64,000 bases of DNA from positions 4,526,001 to 4,590,000 of the forward strand of contig JAQOTA010000060.1 in assembly GCA_029532415.1 (NCBI GenBank). Reading direction: 5' to 3'. The DNA comes from Marasmius tenuissimus. Taxonomy: Eukaryota; Basidiomycota; Agaricomycetes; Agaricales; Marasmiaceae. Each line of letters opens with the position of its first letter. The first letter of the stretch is position 1. Below the pieces are notes generated by a model. The model saw only the letters and a program-made list of their open reading frames with translations, was not told where the DNA came from and searched no databases. Positions 34,451 through 47,000 of this stretch are shown one piece after another. The position numbers and the translations under genes are program-made.

Positions 34451-34690
34451 GGAAGCACAAGAAAATCAGAATATGATGGTGGTGACAACTTCGTTCTCAC
34501 CGTTCCTGTTGAAGTCGAGCTTGGCGACCTCCTGCCCTCAGTCGGTTCATACTCCGTCCTCGATTTGGCCAAGATACGAGGGTATGATACCCAAACAGGT
34601 AAGTACATTCAACTAAAGATTCCTCGGGAGCGGAGCGATGGAAGCACCACCAACAATCATAATGCTGTGAGTGTATTTTGTGTGGGATAA
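34451..34690 (+). CDS. Unrecognised exon-like ORF
   Basis: A 79-codon open stretch between stops at 34448 and 34688 has a coherent protein look: DNFVLTVPVEVELGDLLPSV then YSVLDLAKIRGYDTQTG. A textbook donor CAGGTAAGT stands at the end of that segment (about 34597-34605), which suggests an internal exon ending there. No ATG opens this frame and I find no partner exons. Family unknown; probably a gene remnant. Confidence 0.35.
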   Translation, partial: GSTRKSEYDGGDNFVLTVPVEVELGDLLPSVGSYSVLDLAKIRGYDTQTGKYIQLKIPRERSDGSTTNNHNAVSVFCVG

Positions 34691-35729
34691 GGAAGGCGCG
34701 ATGGGAACGAGGAAGGAAGGGGCATGCGTGGGTACAGTACAACAATAGATATAGAACTTCTGATAATGAGGGATGGAACATGACCCATATCGCTTGGCAA
34801 AGATGTTTGTCCACAGAAACGGCGGAAGAGGGTATCAGCTTGTTTAGTCCAGGATAGGGGGATTAAGAAGTCTGGCATATGACAGTAGAAAGACAGTCCC
34901 ATGATCACCATTTTTTCCGCCACATACGAGTACCCTAGTTCATCACTCAGCCCCGCCAAAAAGTCGACAGCGCCAACTTTGCAGCACCCACTATCCTCCA
35001 CTTTGCGCCGAGATTTAGCCTATTCAATATAGGCCTGCAGGGAGGGGCGTAAACAAGACCCACAATCTCCAGCAGCCATCGGAAGAGGAAGTTACGAATC
35101 AGTGAAACGGCGGAGGCCACCAATACGAGCTGTCTGGTGAATGACGTGAGAATAGCCAGAGTTACTGAATTAGATTTGCACGGAGTCGGCGGCCGCACTA
35201 TAGGCGCGACCTATACTAGCCTATCGTGAGTTAGCAAAGTGTGGAGGTGGAGACGCTCGAAGAACATACTGATTGGAGTCGGTCTTCAAGACATTGATTA
35301 TAGGCTTGGCAACGATTAGAAGAACGGATTGCCTAATATTACGAGGCATCTTCATCCTAAGGCGGCAAACGCCGACGGCAAGTGTGCTGGAGATGAATTT
35401 GGTTCGAAGATGAAGTTCGTGCCACGGGGAGGTTCACCGTCCTGGGAGATAAGTGGTATCCTCATCGCTATTCTCATCGGTAGAAGCTGGCCAAAGTCTC
35501 TGGTTAGCGGTTAGTAAATTACGCTGTCGAAAGTGAAGCGTACAGTTCCTCGTTCTATCAATCAGACTAGCATCTCTTGCAAAAGCCATTGATGCCTCGG
35601 AAGTCGTAGGGTAAAGATCCAGCGGCTAAGGAGATGGGGAGTTCTTCATGGAAGCGAGGTAGGTTCTATTGATGAATTGTAATGGGGTTAATATTCCATG
35701 TTTCTGAGAGGCTCAACACGCTCAGGTTA
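34691..35729. other. No recognisable gene
   Basis: Frames of up to 114 codons on the minus strand show no motif. No repeat structure is seen before the inverted-repeat element at 35730. Confidence 0.45.
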
Positions 35730-36402
35730 CTGGGTTTTGCATAATTCCGTGAAAATGGGAAAAAAGTTTTTTTGCCTTACGTGACCCGGTCCGGTACTTC
35801 CAGCCACAGCGGCAGAGACATTTTGGAACCCCGCAGTACATGATCAATTCAGTGAGTGGGTAGCTAGCACGTCGACACGCCCAACACGCCTTCTCCTTCA
35901 ATGTCATCAGTACAGGATGTTGGGGTATTTGATGAGCTTTGAAGCCTCATAACCACCAGGGGCCTTGAAGCCGACCACTACTGCCGTAAATGTCCGGATG
36001 AACACAACAACTTACAAGCCTCACTCAGCAACTGATTGCTGAAGCATGAATAAAACCATTGCTTTATTGTTCCGAAACCTGCAGTCACAGTCAGTTTCTA
36101 TCAACAGAGAGGGAAAGCAGCCGCGGAGTGCAATGTAACTGGGAAGTGAAAATGGGCACATACAATCATCTACAATGACCCAAATATCTACAAGGACCAA
36201 GATTGTTGTTTCTAATCATCCCATTCAACATAAGACTTCATAGCCTGAGGACAATACGCCCTGCATTGCTCACGCCACAAAGTACCCTCCAGTTCCTCTC
36301 AGAAAATCCCACCTGCCGCTTCGGCTGGAAGTACCGGACCGGGTCACGTAAGGCAAAAAAAAAAACTTTTTTCCCATTTTCACGGAATTATGCAAAACCC
36401 AG
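35730..36402. mobile_element. Inverted-repeat element with TA target duplication (673 bp)
   Basis: About 90-bp terminal inverted repeats start CTGGGTTTTGCATAATTCCG (35730-35818 and 36311-36402). They are near identical apart from a T run of 7 on the left and 11 on the right. TA flanks both ends (35728-35729 and 36403-36404). The interior has no transposase frame, so this is a non-autonomous element of Tc1/mariner-pogo target type. Confidence 0.85.
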
Positions 36403-37004
36403 TAGTCAAACACCAAAAAATGGCACGTTATTACTCACCAGCTCAAGTATGATGATAATGATGATGCTCGTAAACCTCCTTCCATTCCTTCTGGCACTGT
36501 GGGCTGCTCTAATCTTCCCCGGCAAAAGACACTGCTGGAGAGCTAGCAACACATATTGGAGTCAGGGAGAACTCATCTAGGAGCCAAGCTAGCTAGCTTT
36601 TCCAATATTATGGGTCTTGCATCCAGATCATGGTCTAATAAAGCGTAGAGGGCACATGCATATCTCGAATAACTGCGAGTCGAATTGGCAGTATCAAAAA
36701 ATTGGTGGTGCGAATGAGAAGTCGGGACAAGGGGGCACACCCTTGAAAAAAAAAGACCTAGGGTCGATTTTTTCTGAGCCGCCCCCAAGAGGGACCCTCC
36801 CTCCCCTACGTAGGCTTCACACGCACCATATATAGAAATTTCACGTGACATTCTCTCTCTCACTTGAGTAAATTTTAGTAGTAAATCGGTCCGAGCAAGA
36901 GTTGACTTCGACCAGCAACTTGATCCCGCTACTTCTAGCTTGTTTTCTACACATACCTCTTGCTAATGGAGTGATTTGACCAGATTTGAGGCCTGTGGTG
37001 ATAC

Positions 37005-37268
37005 TGTACCATTTCGAGTAAAACAACAGTCACGGGTCACGGACCCTGTTGTTGAACCCAAATGTCACGCAGTGTCATGCGTCCCAAGCCGGTCTGCCGA
37101 AAATAAATTTTCATTGAGCCGAAAAATTTTGGCCCAGGGACCCCTCCCCTGTCAAATCGCCGAAAATTTTCGGCATGTCCCAGGTCTCGAGGGGATCTGC
37201 CGAATTCAGAATTTCGGTCGAACTAGTCACGCGTCCCACCCCATGCCGAATTACTCGAAATGGTACAG
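37005..37268. mobile_element. Small MITE with TA target duplication (264 bp)
   Basis: Perfect 18-bp ends CTGTACCATTTCGAGTAA are inverted at 37005-37022 and 37251-37268, flanked by TA (37003-37004 and 37269-37270). The middle has nested palindromic pieces such as GCCGAAAATTTTCGGC (about 37162-37177). No coding capacity. It sits 0.6 kb from the element ending at 36402, and the two ends share only CTG. Confidence 0.85.
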
Positions 37269-37616
37269 TAAATTCTTATACGTATGCACCTTCACATACC
37301 TACTGCTGCTGTTCTTCAATGCTTGCGGATAGCTGACCGAAACACTTGATAGAATTGATCCTTACACCATTAATCACCCTGGATAAGGGTTTTGCATTGA
37401 AAAAATGTCTCCCAGAGCCTTCCCAAGGCCACCAGCATCCTCAACATAAGTGGTTCCAAAAATTTTTCTCCAGCCTCCGGCGGACCCCCCTCCCGCCTAC
37501 CCCTCGGTCAGGGATTCAATCCCGCGTGCCCCCTTGAGTCGGGACGTACCGCGCATGGAAAATCACGATGCTAGCTGATCCAGACTACTACATGAGCCTC
37601 TTGTGAGTGATAAAGC

Positions 37617-38073
37617 TTGTACGTTGATGAGGGTCATGACAGTACAGGAAAGAGAGGCATTGTTTGGATCATCGGAAGACCAAACAGTTTGTCAAGTCCG
37701 GCCCAGCCGCTTCGACGGTGCCCGGTACGGGACCCGGCAGCATTCCGGCAGGCAAAAAGTGAGAACGAGGACAAGCTTATAATGATTCGTCGAACGAACG
37801 ATGATAGCCAAGGGAGTCTCGTTGTTGATGTCTCTCAGTTTTTATTATGAACTGTTGAGCACACGGCAGCTCTTATTTCCGCGTTTAGCTGAACCGGCAA
37901 TGCTCTCACAGCGCCACAAGAAACCAACTTTGATCCAAATTCCGATACTTCGAGCGAAGAAATGGGACTTGAAGGTCTCCAGTGCCAATGATATGCCTTG
38001 TACGTGTGGAGCTCGCTTCATCAATTTCAACTGCGATGAAGAGGGTCAACAGGTGAAGCTACTTCTGCACTAA
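37617..38073 (+). pseudogene. Fragment with a motif like the 3' part of the F-box locus
   Basis: The frame contains NDDSQGSLVVDVSQFL followed by stops and frame changes. The 3' part of the F-box locus has QDDPQPTGVFIIDISQFL (about 27565). The shared DD-x-V-(V/I)-D-(V/I)-SQFL pattern suggests a common origin. The segment is short and broken, and I cannot extend the match far. Confidence 0.35.
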
Positions 38074-41000
38074 CAAATTCATGTTCATACATACCAATGA
38101 ACTGGAACTTGAATAACTCAAACCCTACATCAGCAAGACAGGAAATGTATGGAGGCATGGACCCATGTGGCCCCATACCTCTGCCATACCAGTATGGAGC
38201 AGGGGGGCATGCATTTCAAATTCAGACAGTATTTCCTCTCTGTCAAGGACCATAGGTAGCAGATACACAGCTGAGCCCGCTTCTCTCTTATCAGGCAAAA
38301 AGTGACAACCCCGAAAAAGAGATACCAGCCGTGGCAAGAAGTTGAAGAAGGGAATACTAATTCATCATTGAGCTGATGAATATTTAGCCTTGGGCATAGA
38401 ATGAGCTTTCTTGTCAAATTCTGAGGCAATCTCAACCAGGATCAAAATGATAGCTCCGTCTCTCGTTTTGCATTGACAAAGTAAGGTTATGGAGCGGTGG
38501 CGTCAAGCTGAAAATGGCTATGATCTCGGATTCGCCGCGCTGAAAGTGGTATCCATTCGATTTAAGTTCAGTCAGGGTGCAACAGGTTCGCACTCCGCAT
38601 TCCTGGGATGCGGCATCGATGCGGATGCCGCTGTGTTTCAATGATTACTTTCTGACTGAGGATCGATGCCCGGTAGGCCCCGCTAGACGGGTTTATGCTT
38701 ATTGAATGTATGGTTGTGATGCATAGATAACCACGCCAGAAATGTTGTTCTTCAATTTCCATACATCCCAGTGATATGAGTTGGGTTATTATAGATTTAT
38801 CAACCCTCGACATGCTGTATTTCCCCCCTGTCATATTACAACCCTACTTTGGCTTTGACTTCGGAAGGATTAAAATTCTATGGACGTACGGACGAACCTC
38901 GTTCGTCCCTGCGTTTCAACGAAGAGACCCTGAATTTGGAACCAGGGGAGCTCTTCCGCTAGACTTGTGGCTCCCGAGTATTGCGGAATGTCTTGTCTCA
39001 GCTCCTGTAGCCTTTAGACACCCAGGAACCGTGCCTGCAGTGTTCAAGCTGAATTCATTCGATATTGCTCGGGTTCCCGACGCACTTGGTGTACACCCCT
39101 CTCCGATCAAATGTTTCGTCCGCGACTCCGCACCTCAGAAAGGGCCAGGGGAATTTCTATTACCGAGTGGTTCAAACCGTGTCTCGGACATTGGGAGACC
39201 GTAAATTGGTACGAAAACATGCGTACACAATTCGGCTCGAGTCATTGACATCAAAGGCCCAAAGGCTAATACTCTAGGCCCCAAGAAAAGGTGGAACTTC
39301 TGCCGAATGTCGGCCCTGTACAGCGTCGGTATCTTTCTGGGGAAATTACCGGATGCAGTGTCACCCCACCATGAATAATACTACAAAGTGGTGCGTTAGC
39401 GCTGATCCCCCAGCATTCAGGCTGTCGGCCCGGGCCTCGTGCTCATTGTAAGTGGATCACTCATCGAGCCAGCTCGGGTACGGCAGTGCCCGTCCGGTAT
39501 GTCGCAACCTCCGTTTATTATGAACTTGAGCAAAAAGAGGCTGATCAAGCATCCAGTCAAATCACGGGCGTGTTGTGCCTTCCGCAGTCCGCAAAATAAG
39601 CTGTCCTAGAACAAGGGCCTTCTTGTGATACCTAGACATTCTGATGGTTCGAGATGATCTCTACATCTCCCGCATGTTGTCAAGAGTTTCGCGATAAGTA
39701 CTCATATGAGCGGCGGCCTCAGAAGAAGTTCATGATAATCACGTAGAGGCGGATATTTCTCTACCCCGCATTGTGATACCCCATCCATCACTGGGCAATA
39801 ATAGGACCAGGAACTTGCCAGGGACTGCTAAGGCCATGGTTAACTTGATATGGTTGGTTCGGAATGAATGAATAGACGAAGATGTCCCGGCGGTAGCGTA
39901 CCAACATCAAAAGTGTGGCGTAACATCGGACTGTGGCTGAGTGTTAATAGGCCAACCATAACCGTTGTTCTTTGAAATGAGCCGTGCACACCCTTGAGGC
40001 TGGTTCATCAAGTCGACCTTCCGGTCTGCAACATTGGATTCCTCTTGTGCCCGCTGCTGAGCGGGCCCAATGAACTTAAGACCGATAAAGCGCTGTAGGT
40101 TTGGGAGCCTCTATACTAGGACTTGATGGATGGTTGAAATTATCACTACCACCTCTCGGTAGCAGGTGGCTTCCCGTGTTATCGATCTTTCTTTCTTATT
40201 AGTTCCGTGAGTGTCGCCCACCGCGTTTGGGATCAGTAGCTGGGCTTGCGATGATGTATTGTATATATTCGGGAACATGAGTACTTGAACTGAGGAATTC
40301 ATGTTGTGTAACTGAACTTGCGTAGGAGGGCCAGTACTTCTATGAGCCCTTGCACGCTTCGGTAGTAGGACTACTAACCTGTGCTTCAAGTTCAATGAAG
40401 AGTTGTCTATGGGTTTGATTGGCTAAGGCCTCGTGTGTAGTATTGAGAGTACGCGATTGAGCAACCTAGTACACTTCCCGCGAAAGCCTTCATATGAGTG
40501 ATTCTCATTTCACCTACAGGCTGTATCTGGTAACGCTTACATTAACACGAATGAATAGAATCACGCTTTTACAAACCATATCAGGAATCAGGTCAGAAAT
40601 TCTGGTCTACTACAGCCACCTACCGCGTGAGGTATCCGTATAATACTTCTCTATTCAGATTTTAGCCCATCACATAACATGAACATGCAACCCTCAAAAG
40701 ATTGCTCTCGGTAGATGGACACGACGTCTCGCATCTCTATGAACTATTTACGACAAGCGAAGATCTCTAAAAGCCCACATGATACGTTGCAAGTCATGCA
40801 AGGAGTAAGCCGTCAGTAAGCCTAAAACTACTTATTTACGGGCACATAAGCTCTAGATCCTTCCTCGTGAAACCATTTGCAATTTCTTGTAGGCGCAGGT
40901 ATTTAGATAGCTGACTTCATCTTCGGCCGGCCAGTTCGTGGTCCCCGGCATTAGCGACATGTTTCCGACCAGAACGGGCCTCCTCAATTGGACGGATAGG

Positions 41001-43217
41001 ATAGTTTTCGAACGGTTCCCGGAAAAACAAGGAAGCCGCGCTAGTTGAGTGAGGATCCGTGTTTGACGTATTTCATTGGGGAGTGCCGTAACCGGGTACC
41101 ACAAATTTTGTCGTCTCTCCCCGAGTGACGGGGCTTGAGATTCAAAATGTCCATTTCTCAGTCGACGAAAGACGCTGAGTTGATACTGCCTCTCTGGCCA
41201 CCAGGGCGGGAAAACGGGTGTTTCGGCCTGCGTATTCCTAGTTTTGCCTGAAGGGCTACTTAACGTGCCCTTCATGACCAAGTGAGTAGAATATACCCGA
41301 TTCTAACCTGTAGACATCTAAATGACACATCTCCTTGTACATAATCACCATACAGATGATGGTCCAACGGACGAGGGTCAGTGGACAGCCTTGTGTATCT
41401 CAGTACGTGCCCTTACTAGTTACTAGGTGTTTCCAATTCGAATCCGAAACACAAGAGGTAGAGGGATCTCCGCTATATGCTTAGGTCGCTTCCTGAATCC
41501 TGATGATCCTCGACTAGTTGTGCAAAAACAGGGATGGCAGGTAGCTGTAAATGGCCAGTGACTTGCATGAAGGGGGCCGAGTCCGCTTGCACAGTACTTT
41601 TCAGAAATGCCATGATCCATCGACTAGAGAAATATCACGTATGGAATAAGTGACCTTACCCGTGCTCCCCGATGACAGATCCGCCTAAGAGTGAGCAGAA
41701 CGTCGCGGAAGGTTTGACCGACAACCACAAGACATCTAGTCAACGGCGTGTCGGTAGCTACTCAGGGAGCTCCCGCCATCACCGCCGTCTTTATCTCCAA
41801 GGAACAGCAATCAATCACAATTGATTTGTGAAACGATGTCGAGAATGTCAAGATGATCGCCAATTCAGTCGGGAACTCAGAAGTGTTAGAACGTTATACT
41901 ATACATCAACTTGCTCAATGGATCCACCTGTTAACGAGTGGACACTGACGACAGTGCAGCATTGGCATAGAAATGATATGACACTCAGTAGCGGAAGGGG
42001 GATTTCCGAACTCCCCGAAGACACTGTCCGACTGGAGGTAAATCACCGTCGCTCGAAGTGCCCTTACCAGTAGAATGAAAACCTGCAGGAAAACTGCGGG
42101 CGCTATATTAAGCGGGGGATCGTGCGCAGCGAGGTCCAGTTGTCACGGGAGAGTAAAAGTGAGAAATCAAAAACAGTCACCTTTTCGGCGAAACGCCACC
42201 GGTCCTTTTCATGGAGATGGACGTACCAGTTGTTGCAGGTATTTCTGTAGAGAGTCCCCTATGTTGTCACGGGATAAGTGAGAGACTTGAAGCGCCGTCT
42301 CGAGTACGAGTGAGGCAGGAGCACGGAATCAGGAGTCAGACTGAGTGTTTGGACTATCGAACCGGTCATAGAACAGTACCGAAGTGCGTTGGATGAGCAA
42401 AAACAGTATCGCGCAATCATTTCCATCCCCCTACCTCCCTTCCGCGGGTGATCCTCTGTGGCTGAGCCTCTGTGTGACCGAGTAAATGTTATTTCTGTAT
42501 CATGACTTCCACGTTAAGTTCTTAAACACTCCATCTTATCAACTCAGCAACTTCCGAACGACGTTTGACCCTTAACGGCTCGTTCGGCTTATCCACCGGT
42601 TTCCGCGAGAGTTTGATGGCAGGAATGCTCACTTCAACCCGACAAATTATTGAATGTGCTTTTCCGTTCCTCGGGAATTTAGAACGAGCGGTGAAGTGCA
42701 CCGGGATGGATGTTTACCAGACGTTAAGCAATGCCTTACTGTGCTCGAAAGAAACTTCCGGATGAACGCGCGACGAGATCACAAACATCTGATAACGCTG
42801 GTTCCCTTTTCCGGCAGGCCAAGGAACGAGGGGTGAATGAGTCCTGACATGACGGCGATGGGTGATGGGCGTGATGTGGAGTTGCTCAATGCTGTGCACT
42901 GCCTCTGGCAAGTAATCGAACTGGTTCGCCGTCCGGATATTAATTGAATCTTGATGCCTCGGTAAAAATAAATGTGCTCTTGTATATGAATGCTTGCAGG
43001 GACGCAGCAACAGCCGGATATAAAGAGGGAAAGACGCTGGGGGCGTTTCGACATTCTCCATCACAACCTCGAGCTTCCCGTCGGCATCCTCGAAAAGAGG
43101 CTCCTAGCACTCTTACTCACGTTTTGCGTTGACACAAGCAACAATTAATGTCCTGTGTGGAGGTCCTTACTATGGTACGTTCACTGCGCTGGCATCCGCC
43201 GATAGCTCTGCTCATAT
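38074..43217. other. Gene-poor DNA
   Basis: The only frame of note is 38776-39204 (plus, 142 codons, starts MSWVIIDLSTLDMLYF). It has no known motif and a 64-codon antisense frame; I do not call it a gene. No transposon ends or RNA genes are recognised over these 5 kb. Confidence 0.45.
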
Positions 43218-44045
43218 ATGCTATCTCTTGACCAGTCTTCATCACACTTATCAATTCGCAGTACCCACAGTCATACCCGCACTGCCCATCACATCCAACG
43301 ACAAGGTACATGGCCCTCGCCTCCCTCTAGCGGTAGTTCTATCCCTCAAAATCCGCGTCTGAAACTTCAGCCGCCATCGACAATAGCACCATCACCTCTT
43401 TCCGCCCCCCTCTCTCTCGCATCTTCATCGTCTTCATCATCACCCTATTCTTCCACTCATTCACCGTATGGTTACTCGTCCCCGCGTCGTCAGAATCCGA
43501 CGATCTTAAAGGGTACCCCTACCAGAGGTTCTGTCCTCCAGGCCCACTCGCACCATTCCCAACCTTCCACAGCCTCAGAGATAATCCCGAACCTCTTCGT
43601 CTCAGACCTGGCATTTGCGGAGAACCCAGCGCTGTTGGAGAAGTACAGGATAACACATATCCTGTCGGTGTTGCCGGAAAGAGTCGCTATACCGGATGTT
43701 TTGGGTGCATCATCCTCTTCGAGAAGTGGGTCAACATGGCGACCTGTTCGAATGCAATTGTCTGTCGAAGACTTCCCCTTCGCCGAGCTAGCCGAACATC
43801 TCCCCGGTACGACTGACTTCATCAACGGGGGGCTACGCCAGCAGGGGCGAGTGCTGGTTCACTGTGCCGAGGGAATCTCTCGCTCTGTGAGCGTTGTCGC
43901 TGCCTTCTTGATGGCAGAGTTTCGCTGGTCTCCGGAGGAAGCGGTGCGATATGTGAAGGACAAACGCCCAATTGCGAATCCGAATTTTGGTTTTGTGAAG
44001 CAGCTAGGGGAATATGGCACCAGAGTGTTGAGGATCCGGGCGTAG
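43218..44045 (+). CDS. Dual-specificity protein phosphatase (275 aa)
   Basis: The catalytic signature HCAEGISRS (His215, Cys216, Arg222) matches the HCxxGxxR loop of cysteine-dependent phosphatases. VEDFPFAEL upstream carries the general-acid Asp region. EIIPNLFVSDLAFAENPALL is the usual entry to the DSP fold, and KRPIANPNFGFVKQL is its usual exit. The enzyme should remove phosphate from Ser/Thr and/or Tyr of a protein; the substrate is unknown. Residues 1-120 are Ser/Pro-rich and probably disordered. It appears intact and single-exon. The ATG at 43218 is the first in frame. A cgcag acceptor at about 43260 leaves room for an upstream intron, so the N-terminus is less sure than the domain. There is no link to the neighbouring repeats. 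Confidence 0.9.
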   Translation: MLSLDQSSSHLSIRSTHSHTRTAHHIQRQGTWPSPPSSGSSIPQNPRLKLQPPSTIAPSPLSAPLSLASSSSSSSPYSSTHSPYGYSSPRRQNPTILKGTPTRGSVLQAHSHHSQPSTASEIIPNLFVSDLAFAENPALLEKYRITHILSVLPERVAIPDVLGASSSSRSGSTWRPVRMQLSVEDFPFAELAEHLPGTTDFINGGLRQQGRVLVHCAEGISRSVSVVAAFLMAEFRWSPEEAVRYVKDKRPIANPNFGFVKQLGEYGTRVLRIRA

Positions 44046-47000
44046 AGTGACACTTCCACATGGACAAAATTAAGGAACGAAGGATTTCGTTTTACCGGTA
44101 CCTTCACGCTGCTTCCCCTTGTCGAATCTGTTTATCGGGTTTGATTTTTTGGTCTATTGCATCGGTTTCTTGGGTTATCACGATTTCATTTGGCACAACA
44201 TTGCCTCGTCTGTCTCTTTCTCGTCCGGTTGCATCATGTACTTCTATACCATCACCTCCGCTTCATTATACGTGTATTTATAAATATGCCTGCCTTTTGA
44301 CTAGAGTAATTATAATTAATTTAAATTTTGCTGTCCCGTCTACTCTTCTATCACCATCCCACCCGCCGGTTCATCTCCTCGGTGATGATACTGATCAACC
44401 ACACAATTATATGAAATCACCCCTCACCTCCTGCCTCATTGTCAACGAAGTCGTGGATCCCATGAGGGAAGCGTAGTCGCATCTCTGTAACACTACGATT
44501 GCCATGCAACGGCTGTTCCGGAACACTTGCTCGTGAATAGGTAACCAGGTCACCGTTGACAAGATCCCTCTGAAACAGCGGTTTCAAGAACTCAGAAGTA
44601 AAAAGTAGTTATACAGGCAGTTGAGCTCCTGAGCCTCGACCTTACACTCAGGACGAGGGTAGCACTAGCGTTTCGAAACGGCTACATGCGGTATGTGCAC
44701 GACGCTGAGACTCTTTGCCCAGCCCGTGCAGTGCTGAGTATCGGAAGGTTCCACCACTGTGTGGAGGCTTACATACTTCGTTTCAGAATGTATGGGTCCA
44801 TGTAGGCGACACGTTATGACACCGGCAGTACGCTCTGAAACCGAATACCAGACGCGACAATACATTGGAATCCTCACAGCTTCGGTCCTCAAATGAACGT
44901 TTGGAGCCTCCTCGGCTTCGGGTGTAAAAGATGACGGTCTATGCGTGGAGCAGCGATAGGGCAGCGGAGACCGGCATCGTAAACTGAAATTCCGCCTGAG
45001 AGCCATCTCAGTGGCGTTCAATTCCAATTCAGCTTTGTTTCGTGTTGGCTCGTTTGAGCCACTGGCCCTTAATAGATGCTATCGATAACTACCAGTTTGC
45101 CTTGCTTATTGATCGATCCTCTTGACCTTGCATTGACCCGCACATGATCTCCACGGAGATTGAGACGGGAGGAATATCGATTGTCTACAGGCTTCGATTG
45201 TAGCCATATATGATGTCTGCTATGGGAAAGAGAGAGAAAAAGCTGAAGAGTATTTCGCTCGTTCCGATACGTCGGCCAGACGTGTTCCGTCGATGGGATC
45301 AAGGTGGATAACCCAGGCTGTTCTGACTTGTTTCAGATTGGTGTATGCCAAACGAAGCTAAGGTCAAATGGCTTGAGCCCCTAGAGGCCCCTGTCATTTT
45401 CCACGGCTCCAAAAGCTCTCCAAGGGGCTTTTGTGGGAAGATTGTTGGCTCTCATACAAACTATTTGGAGCGGTTGCGGGTTGGTGATGAATGGGAACCT
45501 CCGGGATGACGTATAGCCACCGGCGCCGGAAAAACAGTAATGCTGTGTTCGGACAGTAAAATCCGGCAAGGAATTCTGGCCACCACTTCGGACTCCCTTT
45601 GTACGATGTATCTATCAAGTGTTGACGTCGCTGTTTCATTGTGCCCCATCTGAAACCAAGTTTTTGAATGACAGAAGGATATCACTTGAAGAAAGTCGAC
45701 TTACTCTCAAGCAAAGTACGGGCAGCTTGAGCTTCTCCAATGCCGTTTGATGTCAGAGGAAATTCAGTGGGGTAGCGCGACGTGTAGGGACTTCCACAAT
45801 CCTCAGACTTCAGTAACCATCACGAGGCGCCGTCAAGACTGCTTTGACATTTGCTCTGCGTACCCACCTTGGGTTACCCTTGATTATTTGAATAGACGGC
45901 GACTGATTAAACAACCTTGAGGATAGAGGTACTCTGGGATGTCAATCTAACTCGTGAATAATTTATTATAGAGACCTCTTGAGGTACAGCGGGTAGGTAC
46001 GCCGCCAGGTCGTATAATCGTGGCTGGCGAGTCCAAATTTAACAGTCCCCGCTCAAAGGTTAGCTCCGAACCACGACGTAGTACCCTCAGTTGACGGTGT
46101 CTGTCACCTTGCACTGAAGGCCAAGTTTTGATGACGGACGTAAGCAACATTGTTGTGTAGCTCGCGCTACTTAATCCATCTGCAAGGCTGATTCAGAGTT
46201 GGTACAGTTCCTGGATCCCGCTGACTTTCGTATAGGACGTTTTAGATGCACAGGTCCCAGACAATCTCGAGCTACCCGCCGGCTCCTTACAAGGAATAAT
46301 TAGGTCCGAAACCTCGATGGCCCACCTACTATATCTGGAATTCCTCGGAATGCAGTTATTGAGCTCGAACGACAACCGCCAAGATCGTCGCTCAGCATTC
46401 AAGGCAATTTCAAGTGAAGATTACGTTCTCTTATTCGAAGTGCACACAAAGCCAAACATTTGATCCATCCAACCTCGGGGTCCCCACAAGGCTGAGGTAA
46501 CTCTGTAGGGAATTACTCCTCGTTGCCTTTCTGAAGAATTTGTCTTGCAGCACATCTTCAAAATGTTTACAGTCGCTCTCTTCGACCGAGCGCATTGTGA
46601 AGGAGAGCACCGTGCGGTTGTGTTTCTTCAATCGCCGAACCCTGTCGCTCGCTCTCCTGATGGTTTCGATGGCGATTTGTATAGGTCCAGGTTCTGTCGT
46701 GGCATCAAGGCTGTATCTCCCCCTGTTCGACGAAAATGCTTCGACAAGAGATTACGGGATTACAGAGGTCCACCCGGAAGTATCGAACACACGAGCGAAG
46801 AGTCTGTTTTTAACCTGAAGGCTCTTCAGATACTGAGACTGGTCGTGTCATGTCAATTTTGGGGCTCGCTTAATGCACATACTCCATCACCTAGTGTCTG
46901 CTACAATTGTTCTAAACTTAATCTCGATCTTGCCCATACGGCATCTCCGAATACGGTCTCGGCGGAAACGGAAACGCCATTCTCAGCAGGACTGGTCAAT

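Noticed and set aside
37480..37530. tRNA-like TTCAATCCCGC text
   Set aside because: No cloverleaf arms or acceptor stem could be paired around it.
44060..44476. 138-codon ORF after the phosphatase
   Set aside because: It starts 12 bases after the stop in AT-rich sequence and looks like 3' untranslated DNA.
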